A DNA stretch of 48,988 nt from Caulochytrium protostelioides (GCA_003615045.1 ML014250.1:1-48988), one strand, 5' to 3'; shown: positions 31,268 through 41,579, counted from the stretch's first letter. Notes: generated by a model not told the origin, from the sequence alone. Numbers and translations are program-made.

Positions 31268-34200
31268 CTAGCTGCGCATCGGCGCGAGGGTCGGCGACCA
31301 CATGAGCGACGGCGAGCGCAGGGATGGGTCGGCGTCGTTGTCGTCGAACCGGACGGTCGCGCTGCCGGTGGCGCCGCCGCCGCCGGTGCTGCCGACGCGG
31401 GCTCGGTCGGGCGACGCCGCGCGCGCGCCGCCACGTGCCGGCGACGGCGAGCCGCGACGAACATGGTCACGCTCGAGAGCGCGCGCTTGCTGCTCCCGCA
31501 GGGATTGGAAGGACCGCGCGCCGGCGCGCAGGCCGTCGGCGCGGCTGAGCCACTCGCGCTCGAGCTCGCGGAAGTGGCGGGCGTTTTCCTGGGCCGGGTC
31601 GGGCGGCGCGTCGCGCGGCGGCGGCGGCGCGTCGCTGGACGGCGCGACGCGGGCACGGCCGGATGGCGACGTGGCGACGCGGTGCTCGCGCATCGTTGTG
31701 TAGATGGTGTCGAGCGGGTCGTTGACGCGGACGCGCGCCGTGTTGAGGAACGAGTGGCGGGCGTCGGCGACGCGGCGCATCGCCGCGGCGCGCAGGTTCT
31801 GCTCGGCGGCCTGCCACTGGGCCTGCTTCGCGGCATGGTCGTCCTCCTGCTGCTGCATGTGGCGCCACCAGGCGTCCATGCGGTCCGGGTGCTGCCAGTC
31901 CGAGCGCTCCCAGGCGCGCTGGTCGCGGTGCAGCTCCGCCTCGAGGGCCTTCACTTGCTCGGCGAGGTGGCGCCGCTGCCACAGCGCGGTCTCGTCCTCC
32001 TCGATTTCCTGGCGAAGCTTCTGCTGGTAGTTCACAATGAACTTTGGGTACGCGTTGAACGCCGGGTACGAGCCCTGGGGCAGTGGCTCGAAGCCGGGCA
32101 GGATCGAGTCCGGGTGCAGGTATGCGGGGCAGCGGTCGGCCAGCCGCTGCGCCAGCTGCAGGATTTGCGAGAGGTCGCTTGCGTTGTTGCGGGCAAAGAA
32201 ATAGGTAAAGTCGTCCGTCTCCGTGATCTTGAGCAGCGTCGCGCGGTGGGCGATGAGGTAGGCCAGCGTAATGAAGTACAGCCGGTGCGGGGACGGGTGC
32301 GTCATCAAGTGATCCATCAGCCGGTGCCACGGCTGGCTCTGGAAGGCGCGGGAAAAGAACGTCTTCAGCAGGGACCAGGCCCAGATCTGGGGGCCGACTT
32401 GGTGGGAACGGAAGTGCTCAGCGACGGCGGCGTCGTGGTGGTTGAGCAGGTCCTGCAGGATGTCCAGCACGCCAAGCGGTGGGTGAGGAAAGTACTCGAA
32501 CCAGCGGTGGCACCAGTTCGTCAGAATCGTGCAGCACAGCTCGAAGCAGCTGATCAGGTCGCCGCGGTAGAGTCGAATGAGGGGAAACACGAGGATCGGC
32601 AGGTACGGCAGCTCGCCGAACAGCGGGCTCCAGTGGGCCAGCGCGGACAGCAGCTTCTGCGTCAGGCGGGCGAGTTTTTCCGACTTGATCGGGTAAAGTT
32701 TGCGGAAGACGGGGGTCGCGTAACTCGGGTGGGTGCCCATCTCGACGAGGGCTTCGTACGCCCGACGGTTTTCGGGGAGCTGTGCCATAAACCGCCAGAT
32801 CAGGGGACGATACCGCGACGGATACTCGCCAAAGAACGCGAGGAACCGGCGGATGCGCTTCGCATCGATGCGCCGCTTGGCGTCGGCGTCGCTGGACTGG
32901 GTGCTCGTGGCGCGGTAGATCATCTGCGAGAGCGAGTCCGTGGGCGTCACGACGACGACGGGCTTCGTGTGGCGCTGCGACGTGGCGACGCGGTCGAGGG
33001 CGGCATCAAGCTGGTCGGGGTCGACGGTATTCACGGCGGCGGCGGCAGCAGCGGCGGGATGACGCCGTTCGGGTTCGGGCTCAAAGAGGTCGCTGAGGCC
33101 CATCAGTGTGATACTGTTGCGCTGGTCGAGCAGGACGGTGGCGAGCAAGCGGCCGTCGGGACTCGCGGCCATGCGCTTAAAGAAGTGCTGCCCGCGGAGG
33201 GAACCCATCAGCCGCTTCGCCTCGATATCGACGAAGTGGACGTGGCCCTGCGAGGTCAGCAGCACGAGCACCGTTGTCTGGGCCAGGAACGTCGCTTCAA
33301 TCACGAGCGCGTTGGCCAGGACCGGCACGTGGAGCGTGTTCACGTGCACGTGCTCAGGAATACTGTAGTGCTGCAGGTAGGGCATGCGCCCACAATAGAC
33401 CAAGTGCTGGCTGTCGGAGGAGACGGCAAACACGCCCTCGCCGTCCATCAGCTGGTGTTCATCGTCATCATCGTTGTCGTCACTCTCATCGTCGTTTGGT
33501 TTTGGCAAAGCAGACTTGGTCGAACGGCGCAGGATGAGATCGGGGTCCGTCGACTTGAGCGCTGATTTGAGCGGCTTGTCCGCAACCGTGGCCGTGGTTA
33601 GCTTCGCACGCTCGTTCGTGGCCTCCTTCGGCGACGCCTTGGCATCTTCCGTGGCCGCCGAGGCCGACGCTTCACCGGCGGGTTTTGTGGGCGATGCGGC
33701 TTCGACCGGCCCCGGCGGGTGGCGCACCGCCTGGGGTATCAAGTCCCGCAGAGACATCTTCCAGTGGACATTGAACGACAGGGTCGTCCAGATAATCAGA
33801 TGGCCGTCGGCAAAGCTCGTGATGATGTGATCGCCGTCCGGGGTGAACTGCGCGCCGAGCAGCCCGCGCGTCCCGCCAAGCAGGACGCGGCGGCGGTCCC
33901 AGCGCTCGGTGTCCCAGAAGATGGCCTCGCTCGCGGCGCAGCTGATGGCGAGCGCCCGTGACGGATGGGTCGACAGCGCAAACGGCGTGCTCTGGTGGTA
34001 GACGGGCAGCCGCGCGACGAGCTGGGAGGTCTCGATGTTGAAGCACGCGATGCTGTGGTCCGAGAAGCCGACCAGAAGCTCGCGGCGCTGCAGCGCGTTG
34101 AATGCCATGCACGTGCCGGCGACGCCCGTCCGCGCCACCAGCCAGAACCGGTTGCGCACAAAGTCAAACGCCACCACCTGGCCGCGCTGGTCGCACGCCG

Positions 34201-34588
34201 CCATCAGGTAGTTCAGGTGCTGCGTTGGCGGCGCGCGCGCGTCGCGCTGCTCCGGCGGGTAGCTCAGCTGCCCCTGGAGCCGCTCGAGCTCCTCCAGATC
34301 GACGGCGGTGCCGTAGGCCTCGCGGGCGCGGCGCGCGGCCGACGACGGCGGCGGCGGCCGCGCCACGCGGCTGTCCCGCGAGAACGCGACGCACCCGAAC
34401 GGCACCGACCGCGCCGCGTTCGTCGGACTGACCGAGTTCTCGATCCGCAGCAGCTTCCGGTGCGTCCGGTCGCCCGCGAGCGTGCTGCGCCACTCCGCGT
34501 TCCGCCAGATCACGCCCTGCTTCTTGTCCAGCAGGTGGAGCGTGCGCCGCTCCGTCGCCGACGGCGGCGTCACGCCGAACTTGGTCAT
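31268..34588 (-). CDS. TBC1D31-like WD40/TBC-domain protein (centriolar satellite/ciliogenesis type)
   Basis: A 1106-residue protein similar in order to TBC1D31 (WDR67), which in animals is at centriolar satellites and takes part in ciliogenesis. N-terminus MTKFGVTPPSATERRTLHLL; WD40-type repeats at about 50-480 (YLMAACDQRGQVVAFDFVRN; VGFSDHSIACFNIETSQLVA; LGAQFTPDGDHIITSFADGH; ASPDGRLLATVLLDQRNSIT). The TBC (Rab-GAP fold) domain is at about 570-790, opening with RIRRFLAFFGEYPSRYRPLI, then LPYLPILVFPLIRLYRGDLI and FEYFPHPPLGVLDILQDLL. I do not see the usual IxxDxxR or YxQ finger motifs, so GAP activity is unlikely. A coiled coil follows at about 850-960 (QQKLRQEIEEDETALWQRRH, then LAEQVKALEAELHRDQ), and then a disordered tail rich in Arg, Ala and Pro. 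ATG at 34588, TAG at 31268; no intron is apparent. Confidence 0.85.
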   Translation of the reverse strand: MTKFGVTPPSATERRTLHLLDKKQGVIWRNAEWRSTLAGDRTHRKLLRIENSVSPTNAARSVPFGCVAFSRDSRVARPPPPSSAARRAREAYGTAVDLEELERLQGQLSYPPEQRDARAPPTQHLNYLMAACDQRGQVVAFDFVRNRFWLVARTGVAGTCMAFNALQRRELLVGFSDHSIACFNIETSQLVARLPVYHQSTPFALSTHPSRALAISCAASEAIFWDTERWDRRRVLLGGTRGLLGAQFTPDGDHIITSFADGHLIIWTTLSFNVHWKMSLRDLIPQAVRHPPGPVEAASPTKPAGEASASAATEDAKASPKEATNERAKLTTATVADKPLKSALKSTDPDLILRRSTKSALPKPNDDESDDNDDDDEHQLMDGEGVFAVSSDSQHLVYCGRMPYLQHYSIPEHVHVNTLHVPVLANALVIEATFLAQTTVLVLLTSQGHVHFVDIEAKRLMGSLRGQHFFKRMAASPDGRLLATVLLDQRNSITLMGLSDLFEPEPERRHPAAAAAAAVNTVDPDQLDAALDRVATSQRHTKPVVVVTPTDSLSQMIYRATSTQSSDADAKRRIDAKRIRRFLAFFGEYPSRYRPLIWRFMAQLPENRRAYEALVEMGTHPSYATPVFRKLYPIKSEKLARLTQKLLSALAHWSPLFGELPYLPILVFPLIRLYRGDLISCFELCCTILTNWCHRWFEYFPHPPLGVLDILQDLLNHHDAAVAEHFRSHQVGPQIWAWSLLKTFFSRAFQSQPWHRLMDHLMTHPSPHRLYFITLAYLIAHRATLLKITETDDFTYFFARNNASDLSQILQLAQRLADRCPAYLHPDSILPGFEPLPQGSYPAFNAYPKFIVNYQQKLRQEIEEDETALWQRRHLAEQVKALEAELHRDQRAWERSDWQHPDRMDAWWRHMQQQEDDHAAKQAQWQAAEQNLRAAAMRRVADARHSFLNTARVRVNDPLDTIYTTMREHRVATSPSGRARVAPSSDAPPPPRDAPPDPAQENARHFRELEREWLSRADGLRAGARSFQSLREQQARALERDHVRRGSPSPARGGARAASPDRARVGSTGGGGATGSATVRFDDNDADPSLRSPSLMWSPTLAPMRS

Positions 34589-34598
34589 CGTGGCGTCA

Positions 34599-34639
34599 CG
34601 GCGGCGGCGGCGGCGGCGGCGGCGACGGCGGCGGCGGCG
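34599..34639. repeat. (CGG)n trinucleotide repeat, first array
   Basis: Near-perfect CGG units with one CGA, directly upstream of the TBC1D31-like start codon; it would lie in its 5' UTR or core promoter. Confidence 0.9.
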
Positions 34640-34741
34640 ATGGCAACGCCCGCGACCACGGCGAGCAGGCCAACGGTCGAGCCGCGATGTGGGAGGCTGG
34701 AGTGGATGGCCGTCGAGAATGTCGGCGTTGAGATCATGTCA

Positions 34742-34769
34742 CGGCGGCGGCGGCGGCGGCGGCGGCGGA
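34742..34769. repeat. (CGG)n trinucleotide repeat, second array
   Basis: Nine or so uninterrupted CGG units about 155 nt upstream of the TBC1D31-like start codon. The flank TCACGG matches that of the first array. Confidence 0.9.
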
Positions 34770-35258
34770 TGGCGCGCACGGAGCGAGCGAAGAGCAACGG
34801 ACCGGTGAAGTGCGCGCCGCATGATATCCGACGATGCGCGGGACTCCACGAATCGCTGGCGATCAGCGCTGCTATGGATCGTCGCGGCTTATCCGCGGCG
34901 CCATCGGGGGTTTTGGACGGATGTCGGAGTCCGAGACGGGTGTCCGCGACGCGTGCTCGGTCATTCGTGGCGTTGACCACGACGGCAGCGGCTTGGCCGT
35001 GGCGTTGCGTCGTTGTGCGGGAACGCGCCCGCCCCCAAGCATAGCGCCACAGGATCGGCAGCGTTGATTGAGGCGGTTCGTTTGCTCTTCCGCCGCCGCC
35101 GCCGCCGCCGCGCCAACCCCTCCTTATCGCTCGCTCGTCACACGCGTTAGGCGTCGTCGTTGCATACATACACGCATCCCATGGCCCCAAGACTCGTCGA
35201 GGTCACTACCGGACATCAACGGCTCTCATACGATTGAATTCTATCATCAAACACCTTC

Positions 35259-35979
35259 CTAAGTACGCGCCGTGGATTTGGCGCTCTGGTCCTTGACGAA
35301 GGAGAGACCGTAGATCTTGGTGATTTCGGTGACGGCCTTCGGGTGGTGGAAGCGATCGTCGCGGGAGGCCTCGACGGCGCTGCGTGGCGGCACAAACGGC
35401 GTCAGCGAGGCCGTCATGCGGTGGCGGACCGGTTGCACGTGGGCGCCCGCGCCATACTGACCCGAAGTGGTCGCATAGTGGATCGCGTGGAGCAGGGCTT
35501 CGTCGGAGGCGCCGGTCGCCGAGGCGCCGTCCGCCGGCGCGGTAGGCGTGGCGAGCGCGAGCGCTTGGGCCTGCGCGGCCGCAGCCAGCAATGCCTGTGG
35601 CGTCACCACCGTCGGCTTGTCCGTCACCATGAGTGCTGCAGCGACCCATCGGAGGATGGATCCCGACCCATGCGAAATTTCCGCGTCAGCATCGACCCCA
35701 TGAAAAAAAAAAAAAAACAGCAGCAGCAGCAGCATCCAAAGAAATAGAAGGAGTATCAGCCACAAGCACCCAACGCTCAGGCGCATCATGCGACATCGAC
35801 CACCGTATCCCGCTCAATCACTCACCCTTCTGGCCTTGTGGCGAGAGCTCAAACTCCTGACGAAGCGTGAAGTGGCGCATCTCCTTGCGGAGGCTCTCGG
35901 CTTGGACCGCGTTGGCAAAGACATCGGGCGCGCCGCGTCCAAGGGTTTCGTTGCCCTTCGTGGCCTTGGGCGGTGCCAT
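35259..35979 (-). CDS. CFAP144/FAM183-like flagellar protein, two exons
   Basis: Probable axonemal (microtubule inner protein class) component. Exon 1 is 35979-35826 (MAPPKATKGNETLGRGAPDV) and exon 2 is 35635-35259, joined in phase 1 to give 176 residues. The join creates GQKALMVTDKP, which parallels the KVHTVTRKP stretch of animal FAM183. Other matches are AVQAESLRKEMRHF in the N-terminal helix, EALLHAIHYATTSG (family FLNLIHHAAQG), and near the C-terminus SRDDRFHHPKAVTEITKIYG (family RDDRRLNHFRVYNDITLYK). An Ala-rich insert at about 66-85 is absent from the animal proteins. Exon 2 read alone opens a longer hydrophobic N-terminus (MMRLSVGCLWLILLLFLWML), which is intron-derived. The stop is TAG at 35259. 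The assignment rests on remembered family sequence, but the splice-restored match is strong. Confidence 0.75.
35636..35825 (-). other. Intron of CFAP144-like gene (190 nt)
   Basis: The donor GTGAGT starts at 35825 and the acceptor CTGCAG ends at 35636, phase 1. Inside are a CTG run and a tract of about 14 T (plus-strand A at 35703-35716). No AG falls between the T tract and the chosen acceptor apart from the acceptor itself. Confidence 0.78.
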
Positions 35980-36552
35980 GATGCACTAGCGTGGCGCGGA
36001 CAAGGGACTTAATCAATCGAACGATTGGCAATGGACGTGCAGGCAGAAGAGTCGGTCAGCGGTATGAGGTGCGGAGGTGGTTGGGGACTCAGCCAGTTTC
36101 GATCATGGACGCATAGTGGTGACGATGATCGAAGCGAGCACGATCCTTTTAATCCACACTCTGATGTGGCTTCATCTCATCAAAAGGGCCAGCGCCGACT
36201 GCGTTGACTCAGGCAAGCGGTATCCATCTGTATACTTCCATTAGGTTTAAGGCGACGAGGAGCGATGCACCAAGCATTGACGAGCTCGCTGGCCGCGAGG
36301 GTGCACGGGACCTGGGCACCCGGCCACCATCGCTCTCACCGTGGAGCCCCATCAACCACCGACGAGGTGACACCAACGCTTTTGGCTATGGGCTTCTACC
36401 ACCCGACTTTCACCGAAGGTCCCGATCGCATCGGGTGGCGCCGCCCATCCGCAGCGTTCACCCCATCGTCGGAGTTTTACGAGATTGCTCGTGATTTCAC
36501 GACATCCGGATCGCGAGCCGGTCGCCATCGCAGCGACCACCTGGACGGCGCG
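35980..36552. other. Intergenic region, nothing recognised
   Basis: Upstream flank of the CFAP144-like gene and 3' flank of the unknown gene ending at 36553. Composition is balanced; no domain-bearing ORF and no repeat of note. Confidence 0.55.
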
Positions 36553-38396
36553 TCAACGATCGGACGGCGGCGCGGAGGTCGTGCCCGACCCCGTGTCCTG
36601 CGGCGGGTCGGTCGCGCCGTCCGGGCCAGGCTCGCGCTCGTCGACCGCGCCGCTCTCGGCATCGCCGTCCGACGGCGTCTGCTCGCCGTTGGCCTCGCGC
36701 GCCATCGCGTTCCAGTCCTCGCCCGACGAGGCGGACGTGAACAGCCCCTCGGGAACGTAGCTGCGGTCCGGATCGCCCGCCGTGTCCGAACGACCCCCGC
36801 CGCCGTCGGCCGTCGTGCCGTCGTCGTCGCCGGCGGTGTCGTCACCGTGGCCATCGCCGTCGGCGGCGGTCGTCGCGGTCGTCGCGGTCGTCGTTGCCGT
36901 TGCCGCCGCCGTCGTCGTTGCCGTCGCCGCCGCCGCCCCCGTCGTCGTCGTCGTCGCAGCGACGGACGTGGCCGAGGGGGCGGTCACGGAGGGGCTCATG
37001 GCGCTGCCGGCACTCGCGAGATGGACGCCGGCGCTCGAGACGCGGGCGGATGCCGAGGACGGCGCCGGCGAGAGCGCAATGACGCCGTGCGGCACGCAGG
37101 ACAGCGGCTGCGCCGAACCCGTGGAAGAGGCGGTCGTGCCGCCGCGCGCCGTCAGACTCGAGGATGGGCCATCGTTGGACCGCGGCGCGGACGACGCGTG
37201 GTCCCGCGTGGGGGACGCGGTCGCCGGATCGGCCGTCGGGGACGGCGTCGCAGCGGTCGCCGGAGCGGCGGCGGCGAGGGGGCCAGCGACAGCGACGCCC
37301 GCGGGTGCGGCGGCGGCGGAGACTGTGCTGCTGCCACGTCCATGATGCAGCGAGACGCGCGATCCCATCTCGTCCTCGTCGTAGAGGTCTCTGAACGACG
37401 GGTTGGGCAGCCGCTCCAGGAGCACGCGGCGCGGGCTGGACGGAGCGACGGCCGCACTGACGGCCGCCTCCGTCGCCGCGGCCGGCACAGGTGCCGAGGC
37501 AGGCTCGGCGTCACGGGCATCCGGTGCGGGCAAGTGGGGGCTTGCGGCGCGGCTGGCGACGCGGCTCGTGGCGCGGCTCGTGCCGCGACTGTCGACGAGC
37601 CCGAGATCTTTGGTGTCGTCGGCCCAGAAGGAGGAGAGCGGCGTCGTCATACTGACGCCGTCCGCGCCGCCGAAGCTGCTGAATCCGCCGGGGGCGCCGC
37701 TCGCCGGCCCTGCGCGCGTCACGAGCGGCGTCACGAGGTCGTCATCGCGGTCCAACATGCCATCCAGCACGCCATCAGCGGCGCCCGGAATCAGCTGGGT
37801 CGAGAGCGACGGCTCGGGCGGCGAGTGTGGCACGGACGCGAACCCGCCGGGCGGCTGCTCGCCGCGGTGCGCGGCGGCGTCCTCGCTCCGGTGGGGCGTT
37901 CCCGATCGATGCGGCGGCGGTGGCGAACGGCGGGTCGGACCGCCATCGGCCGGCGCCACATCGTCGACCGGGTCGTCGTCGTGGTCGTCGTGGTCGTCGC
38001 CATCCGGGTCGTCGCCCTCGGTGTCGCCGTCTGCATCACAGTCGGAGGTCGTCAGCGCATGCGGCAGCGCGACCTCCAGCTGCATCGTGCGCGTCAGCCG
38101 GTCGCGGTCCTCGCGCTTCTCGCGAAGCGTCGGATTCGTCCACGCGCCGCCGGTGCCCGTGATCGCGAACCCGTCCGTGTCCGAGCCGCTCGTCTCCGTG
38201 TCCGCAAACAGATGTGCGGCGCCGCGCATGTGCAGCGGGTGCGGGCTCTTGGCGTAGTCGGCCTTCCCGCCGTGCGGGTGTTTCGCATGGGCGACGGCCG
38301 TGGCGCCGCTCGCGTGCCCGTGCGGGCCATGGAACTGCACATGCGCGCCGGACACGGGGGCAATCGAGATCGTCGGCGTCTGAGAGCGCGAAGCGC

Positions 38397-38429
<33 letters not shown>

Positions 38430-40677
38430 TCGCCGGGACGCTGATGCCGCTGCCACGCCGCGGCAGGTCGGCATGTCCGACGCCGGCGGAGCCGTGGACA
38501 GGCGTCGAGTTGGCTGACCGCGAGATGCCGAACTGGGAGTGGAGCGAGAGCCCCGAGACGGATGCGGGGCCTCGGCGCAGGATACTCGGGTGGCGTTCGG
38601 CGGCGCCGGTTGCGGACGGCGGACGGGCGGCCGCGGTGGCGGCCGCAGCGCTGGCGGTCGTGGGCGCCGCGGAGGCCGAGCGGCCAAGATACGGTTCGGC
38701 GCGCGGCGCGTCGAGGGCCGCAGCATCGGCGGCGGCGTTCGATGGCGCCGGCGCGGATGGCGTGGGCGACTGGACGGACGGCGGCGGCGGCCCGGACGAC
38801 GGGGAGGTCGCTGACGCCGACGAGGAGGACGACGCCGAGGCTGACGACAACGCATGCGGCGGAGCGTGCGGTGACGGCGCGGCGAGCGCGGACACAGCGA
38901 CGGCCACGGCATCGGCGCCGGCGGACTGCCGCCGCTGCTGGTCGTGGCGCTGGACCTTTTGGGTGAAGCGGCGCGCGAAGTCCGCGACGTCCGGCAGCGG
39001 CGCGTGGTCGGCGACGGGCGGCGCGAACGGCGTGCGCGGATGGCCGATCAGGGCGTGGGCCATGGCGGCATACTGGCGCGGGAGCGCGGCGTGGGGCCCT
39101 TGCCACGCGCGCGTGAGCAGCCAGTGCTGCAGCGGCGGGGACCGCGACTGGCGCGGCTGGGTCCACGGCTGCCACGTGAGCGCCGCGTGCGCGGCCGCCG
39201 TCTGGTCCAGCCGCGCCCGCAGCCCGGCTTCCGCGGGCCTCGTGGCGCGGACGTCCCACGCCGGCCCAGGCGCGGACGGCGCTGCCGCCGCATAGGGTTT
39301 GACGAGGCGGGCCAAGCGCCAGAGCTGGTCGCTGTAGACAAAGGGCGCCGGTGTGGCGCGGGCGAGGACGTTGCGGCTCGCGGTGGCGGCGGCTGTCTCG
39401 GGCGTCCCGCGCGGGTCGGCGGGCAGGCCGAGCGCGAGCCGCAGCGCGGCGTCGGTCTCGTTCACCGCGAGCCGCTCCAGTTCCGCGAGCTCGTCCATCA
39501 CTGGATGCGCGGCGCAGCGGTCCTTGGCCGTCGTGACCGCCGCAGCGGCCAGACTCGTCCGCAGCTGCGCAAAGAACCGCGCCACGTCCGCAAAGCGCTG
39601 GATCCACGGCCGCGCATGCGGAATCACCGACGGCGTCGCCGGCGCATAGTGATGCTGCAGCATCTGCATGAGGCCGCTCGCGGGCGGGCCGGTGGGTGCC
39701 GACGGCGCCGCGGCGTCCGGGTGGACGCTGCGCGGCGACGGCATGTAGTTGTCGGCATGCAGCTCGGCAAAGCGCAGGCCCGCGCGCCACGTCTCGTCGG
39801 CGCAGGCGATCGCCCACAGCTCGGCGTGGCGGCTGGCCCAGGCCGGGTCCCACACAGCGGTCCACGTGGCGACCGGCTGGCGCCGCGCGACAGCCATGGC
39901 GAGGTACATGGTGCCGCGGCGCAGCGCGAGCAGGACGGCGTGGCCGGCATTGAGGTCGAGGTGCCGGTAGATCAGTGCGGCGGCGAGGTGCAGCAGGTAG
40001 TCGGTCGGATGCCACCGCGTCTCCTCGCCGTGAGGGCCGCGGCCCTGGCGCCGGTAGCTCGTAGCGGGCGTGCCCGGGCGCTCGTTGCCGACGGGGAACA
40101 AGTCGTACGGCAGGTGGTGGACGGCGTCGATGTAGAATCCGGTCCAGATACTGGCGAGCCAATCGTGGAAATCGCTGCAGCGCGCCAGCTTGGTCTGGAA
40201 TGCCGTGGCGGGGGGCGGCGCGGCCGCGGCATCCAGCGGCGTCTGCGTCCACATCGTGGCATCCAGCGCGCTCATCTCCAGCGCGACATCGTCGACGGGC
40301 CACGCGTGCCACGCGAGCTGGCGCACCTGCGCCATCTGCTGCTCGAGCCGCTCGACGCGCTGGTCGAGGATGGCCGCGTCCTCGACGAGCCGGCGCATCG
40401 CGCGCGTCGAGAACGGGCCGCCGGCGAGACTCCCGCGCCGCCGATCGCGGCGGCTGTCGGGCGGCCCGCTGAACCCGTCGTGCGCGAGCGTCGTGCCGGC
40501 CGCGATCGCGTCCTTGGCCTGCTCGAGCTCCGCCTTGGCGAGGCGCTGCCGCTCGCGCGTGCGCACGAGGTCCCCGTAGAGCGAGGAAAGGGGAATCGAC
40601 GGCGCCGCGGTGGGCGCCGGCGTCGGGGACGGCGTCAGCGACGGCCGCGCCGCCACGGGCGGCAGCAGCGCGGCCAT
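36553..40677 (-). CDS. Large hypothetical protein with coiled-coil and conserved-looking N-terminal half
   Basis: I do not recognise this gene. The frame is open from 41112, but residues before ATG 40677 (MAALLPPVAARPSLTPSPTP) are Arg/Ser/Pro-rich and look non-coding, so that start is preferred (about 1374 residues). After a Pro/Ala lead comes a helix (SLYGDLVRTRERQRLAKAEL, about 30-60) and a second coiled coil (AAILDQRVERLEQQMAQVRQ, about 105). Residues about 180-470 have a globular composition rich in Trp, His and Tyr: FHDWLASIWTGFYIDAVHHL, YLLHLAAALIYRHLDLNAGH, ATWTAVWDPAWASRHAELWA, PWIQRFADVARFFAQLRTSL. The C-terminal ~750 residues are low-complexity Ser/Ala/Pro/Thr with polyGly (around 38399-38428) and Asp runs. 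No membrane segment or catalytic motif stands out. The opposite-strand ORF of 750 codons at 36265-38517 is Arg-rich and is rejected. Confidence 0.7.
38399..38428 (-). repeat. (CCG)n trinucleotide repeat coding polyglycine
   Basis: About ten CCG units on the plus strand, read as glycine codons within the large hypothetical protein. Confidence 0.9.
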
Positions 40678-41579
40678 GGCGGCCACGGGCGGCGCGGTCG
40701 CGCGACAAGCAATCGCGGGGACGGTCGCGGCGCGGCCAGGAGACGGCAAGGAAGCGGAGGCCTCGGCGCAGGGATCCAGCGGAGCGTCGGCGTCAGCGAC
40801 CCATCGGGTGACTCCGGACGTGCGGGCGTCATGAAGCACCGGGTGGCCGCGATCGCGAGGGCCAGCCGAGGCACGTGGTGGGGCACGTGGGAGCGGTGCT
40901 GCACGTGGCGGCGCTAGGGACCGTTGTTCAGATCGCCGCGATGCGCGTCCCTCCGACGCGAGTGGCCGCGCCAGTCTGGGATCGCTCTGGCGGCGGTCTC
41001 CGATCGCCGATGGCCGACTACCCATGCTTCCCGAGTCTACATCGGAGCTCGCGCAGCGTCCGCAGCGTCCGCAGCGTCCGGCCTCGTGCGCCCTCGCCGC
41101 CACGGCCGCCACCGCCGCTCATGCCGGCCGCGGGCACCTGTGGCGGTCGTGGTGGCAGCACCCCCTTTCCGGGCTTATCGCGGCGAGCGGGTCCGCGGCA
41201 CGGCTCACGGGGATCGCGGCGGTGGCGTGGGTCCGCGGCGCAGCACGGCGAGAGCGCGCGCCATGCCAGTCGGCCGATCCGCCAATCAGCGCGCGATCGT
41301 GGGGTCGACGGCGTCGTCGTCTGGACGTCGAGCAGCCACGCGTTGGCCGTGAGCGCGTGGTTTCGCTTGAAAGCATCGGTCTCCACCGTCCGAGGCGATG
41401 ATGGAAGGGCTTCGTCCTCGCGGGTGGCGGCGTTGGCGGGTATCGCTTCGACGCGTTCGTGGACGGGCCAGCGTCCATTATCCATCACCTCGCTGCTCGC
41501 CTCGCTGATCGCTACCACCCTCAGTCTGTCGCTGGTTTTTGCCCCATTCGTGACTTGTCAAGACGCACGCCTGGCCACG
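40678..41579. other. Divergent intergenic region upstream of the aminopeptidase
   Basis: Shared upstream region of the unknown gene (-) and the aminopeptidase (+). Both flanking frames stay open across part of it by composition alone. A CGTCCGCAG-type imperfect repeat lies near 41050-41080. In the aminopeptidase frame a hydrophobic stretch (SLLASLIATTLSLSLVFAPF) precedes ATG 41580 but has no nearby ATG of its own. Confidence 0.5.

Larger units (their letters stand above)
34589..35258. other. Intergenic region with twin CGG arrays
   Basis: Upstream of the TBC1D31-like gene and downstream of the CFAP144-like gene. Two (CGG)n arrays lie at 34599-34639 and 34742-34769, each preceded by TCACGG. 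No coding gene is supported. Confidence 0.65.

Noticed and set aside
31079-33565. 828-codon plus-strand ORF
   Set aside because: Antisense to the TBC1D31-like gene, Arg/Val/Gln-rich, no domain; a composition artefact.
35636-35789. Signal-peptide-like N-terminus (LILLLFLWMLLLLLFFFFF) of the 35259-35789 frame
   Set aside because: It is produced by the intron's CTG run and T tract; splicing to the upstream ATG exon restores the FAM183 match.
36265-38517. 750-codon plus-strand ORF
   Set aside because: Extremely Arg-rich and antisense to the large hypothetical protein, whose N-terminal half looks globular.
38944-40917. 657-codon plus-strand ORF
   Set aside because: Shadow of the large hypothetical minus-strand gene, Arg/Gly-rich.
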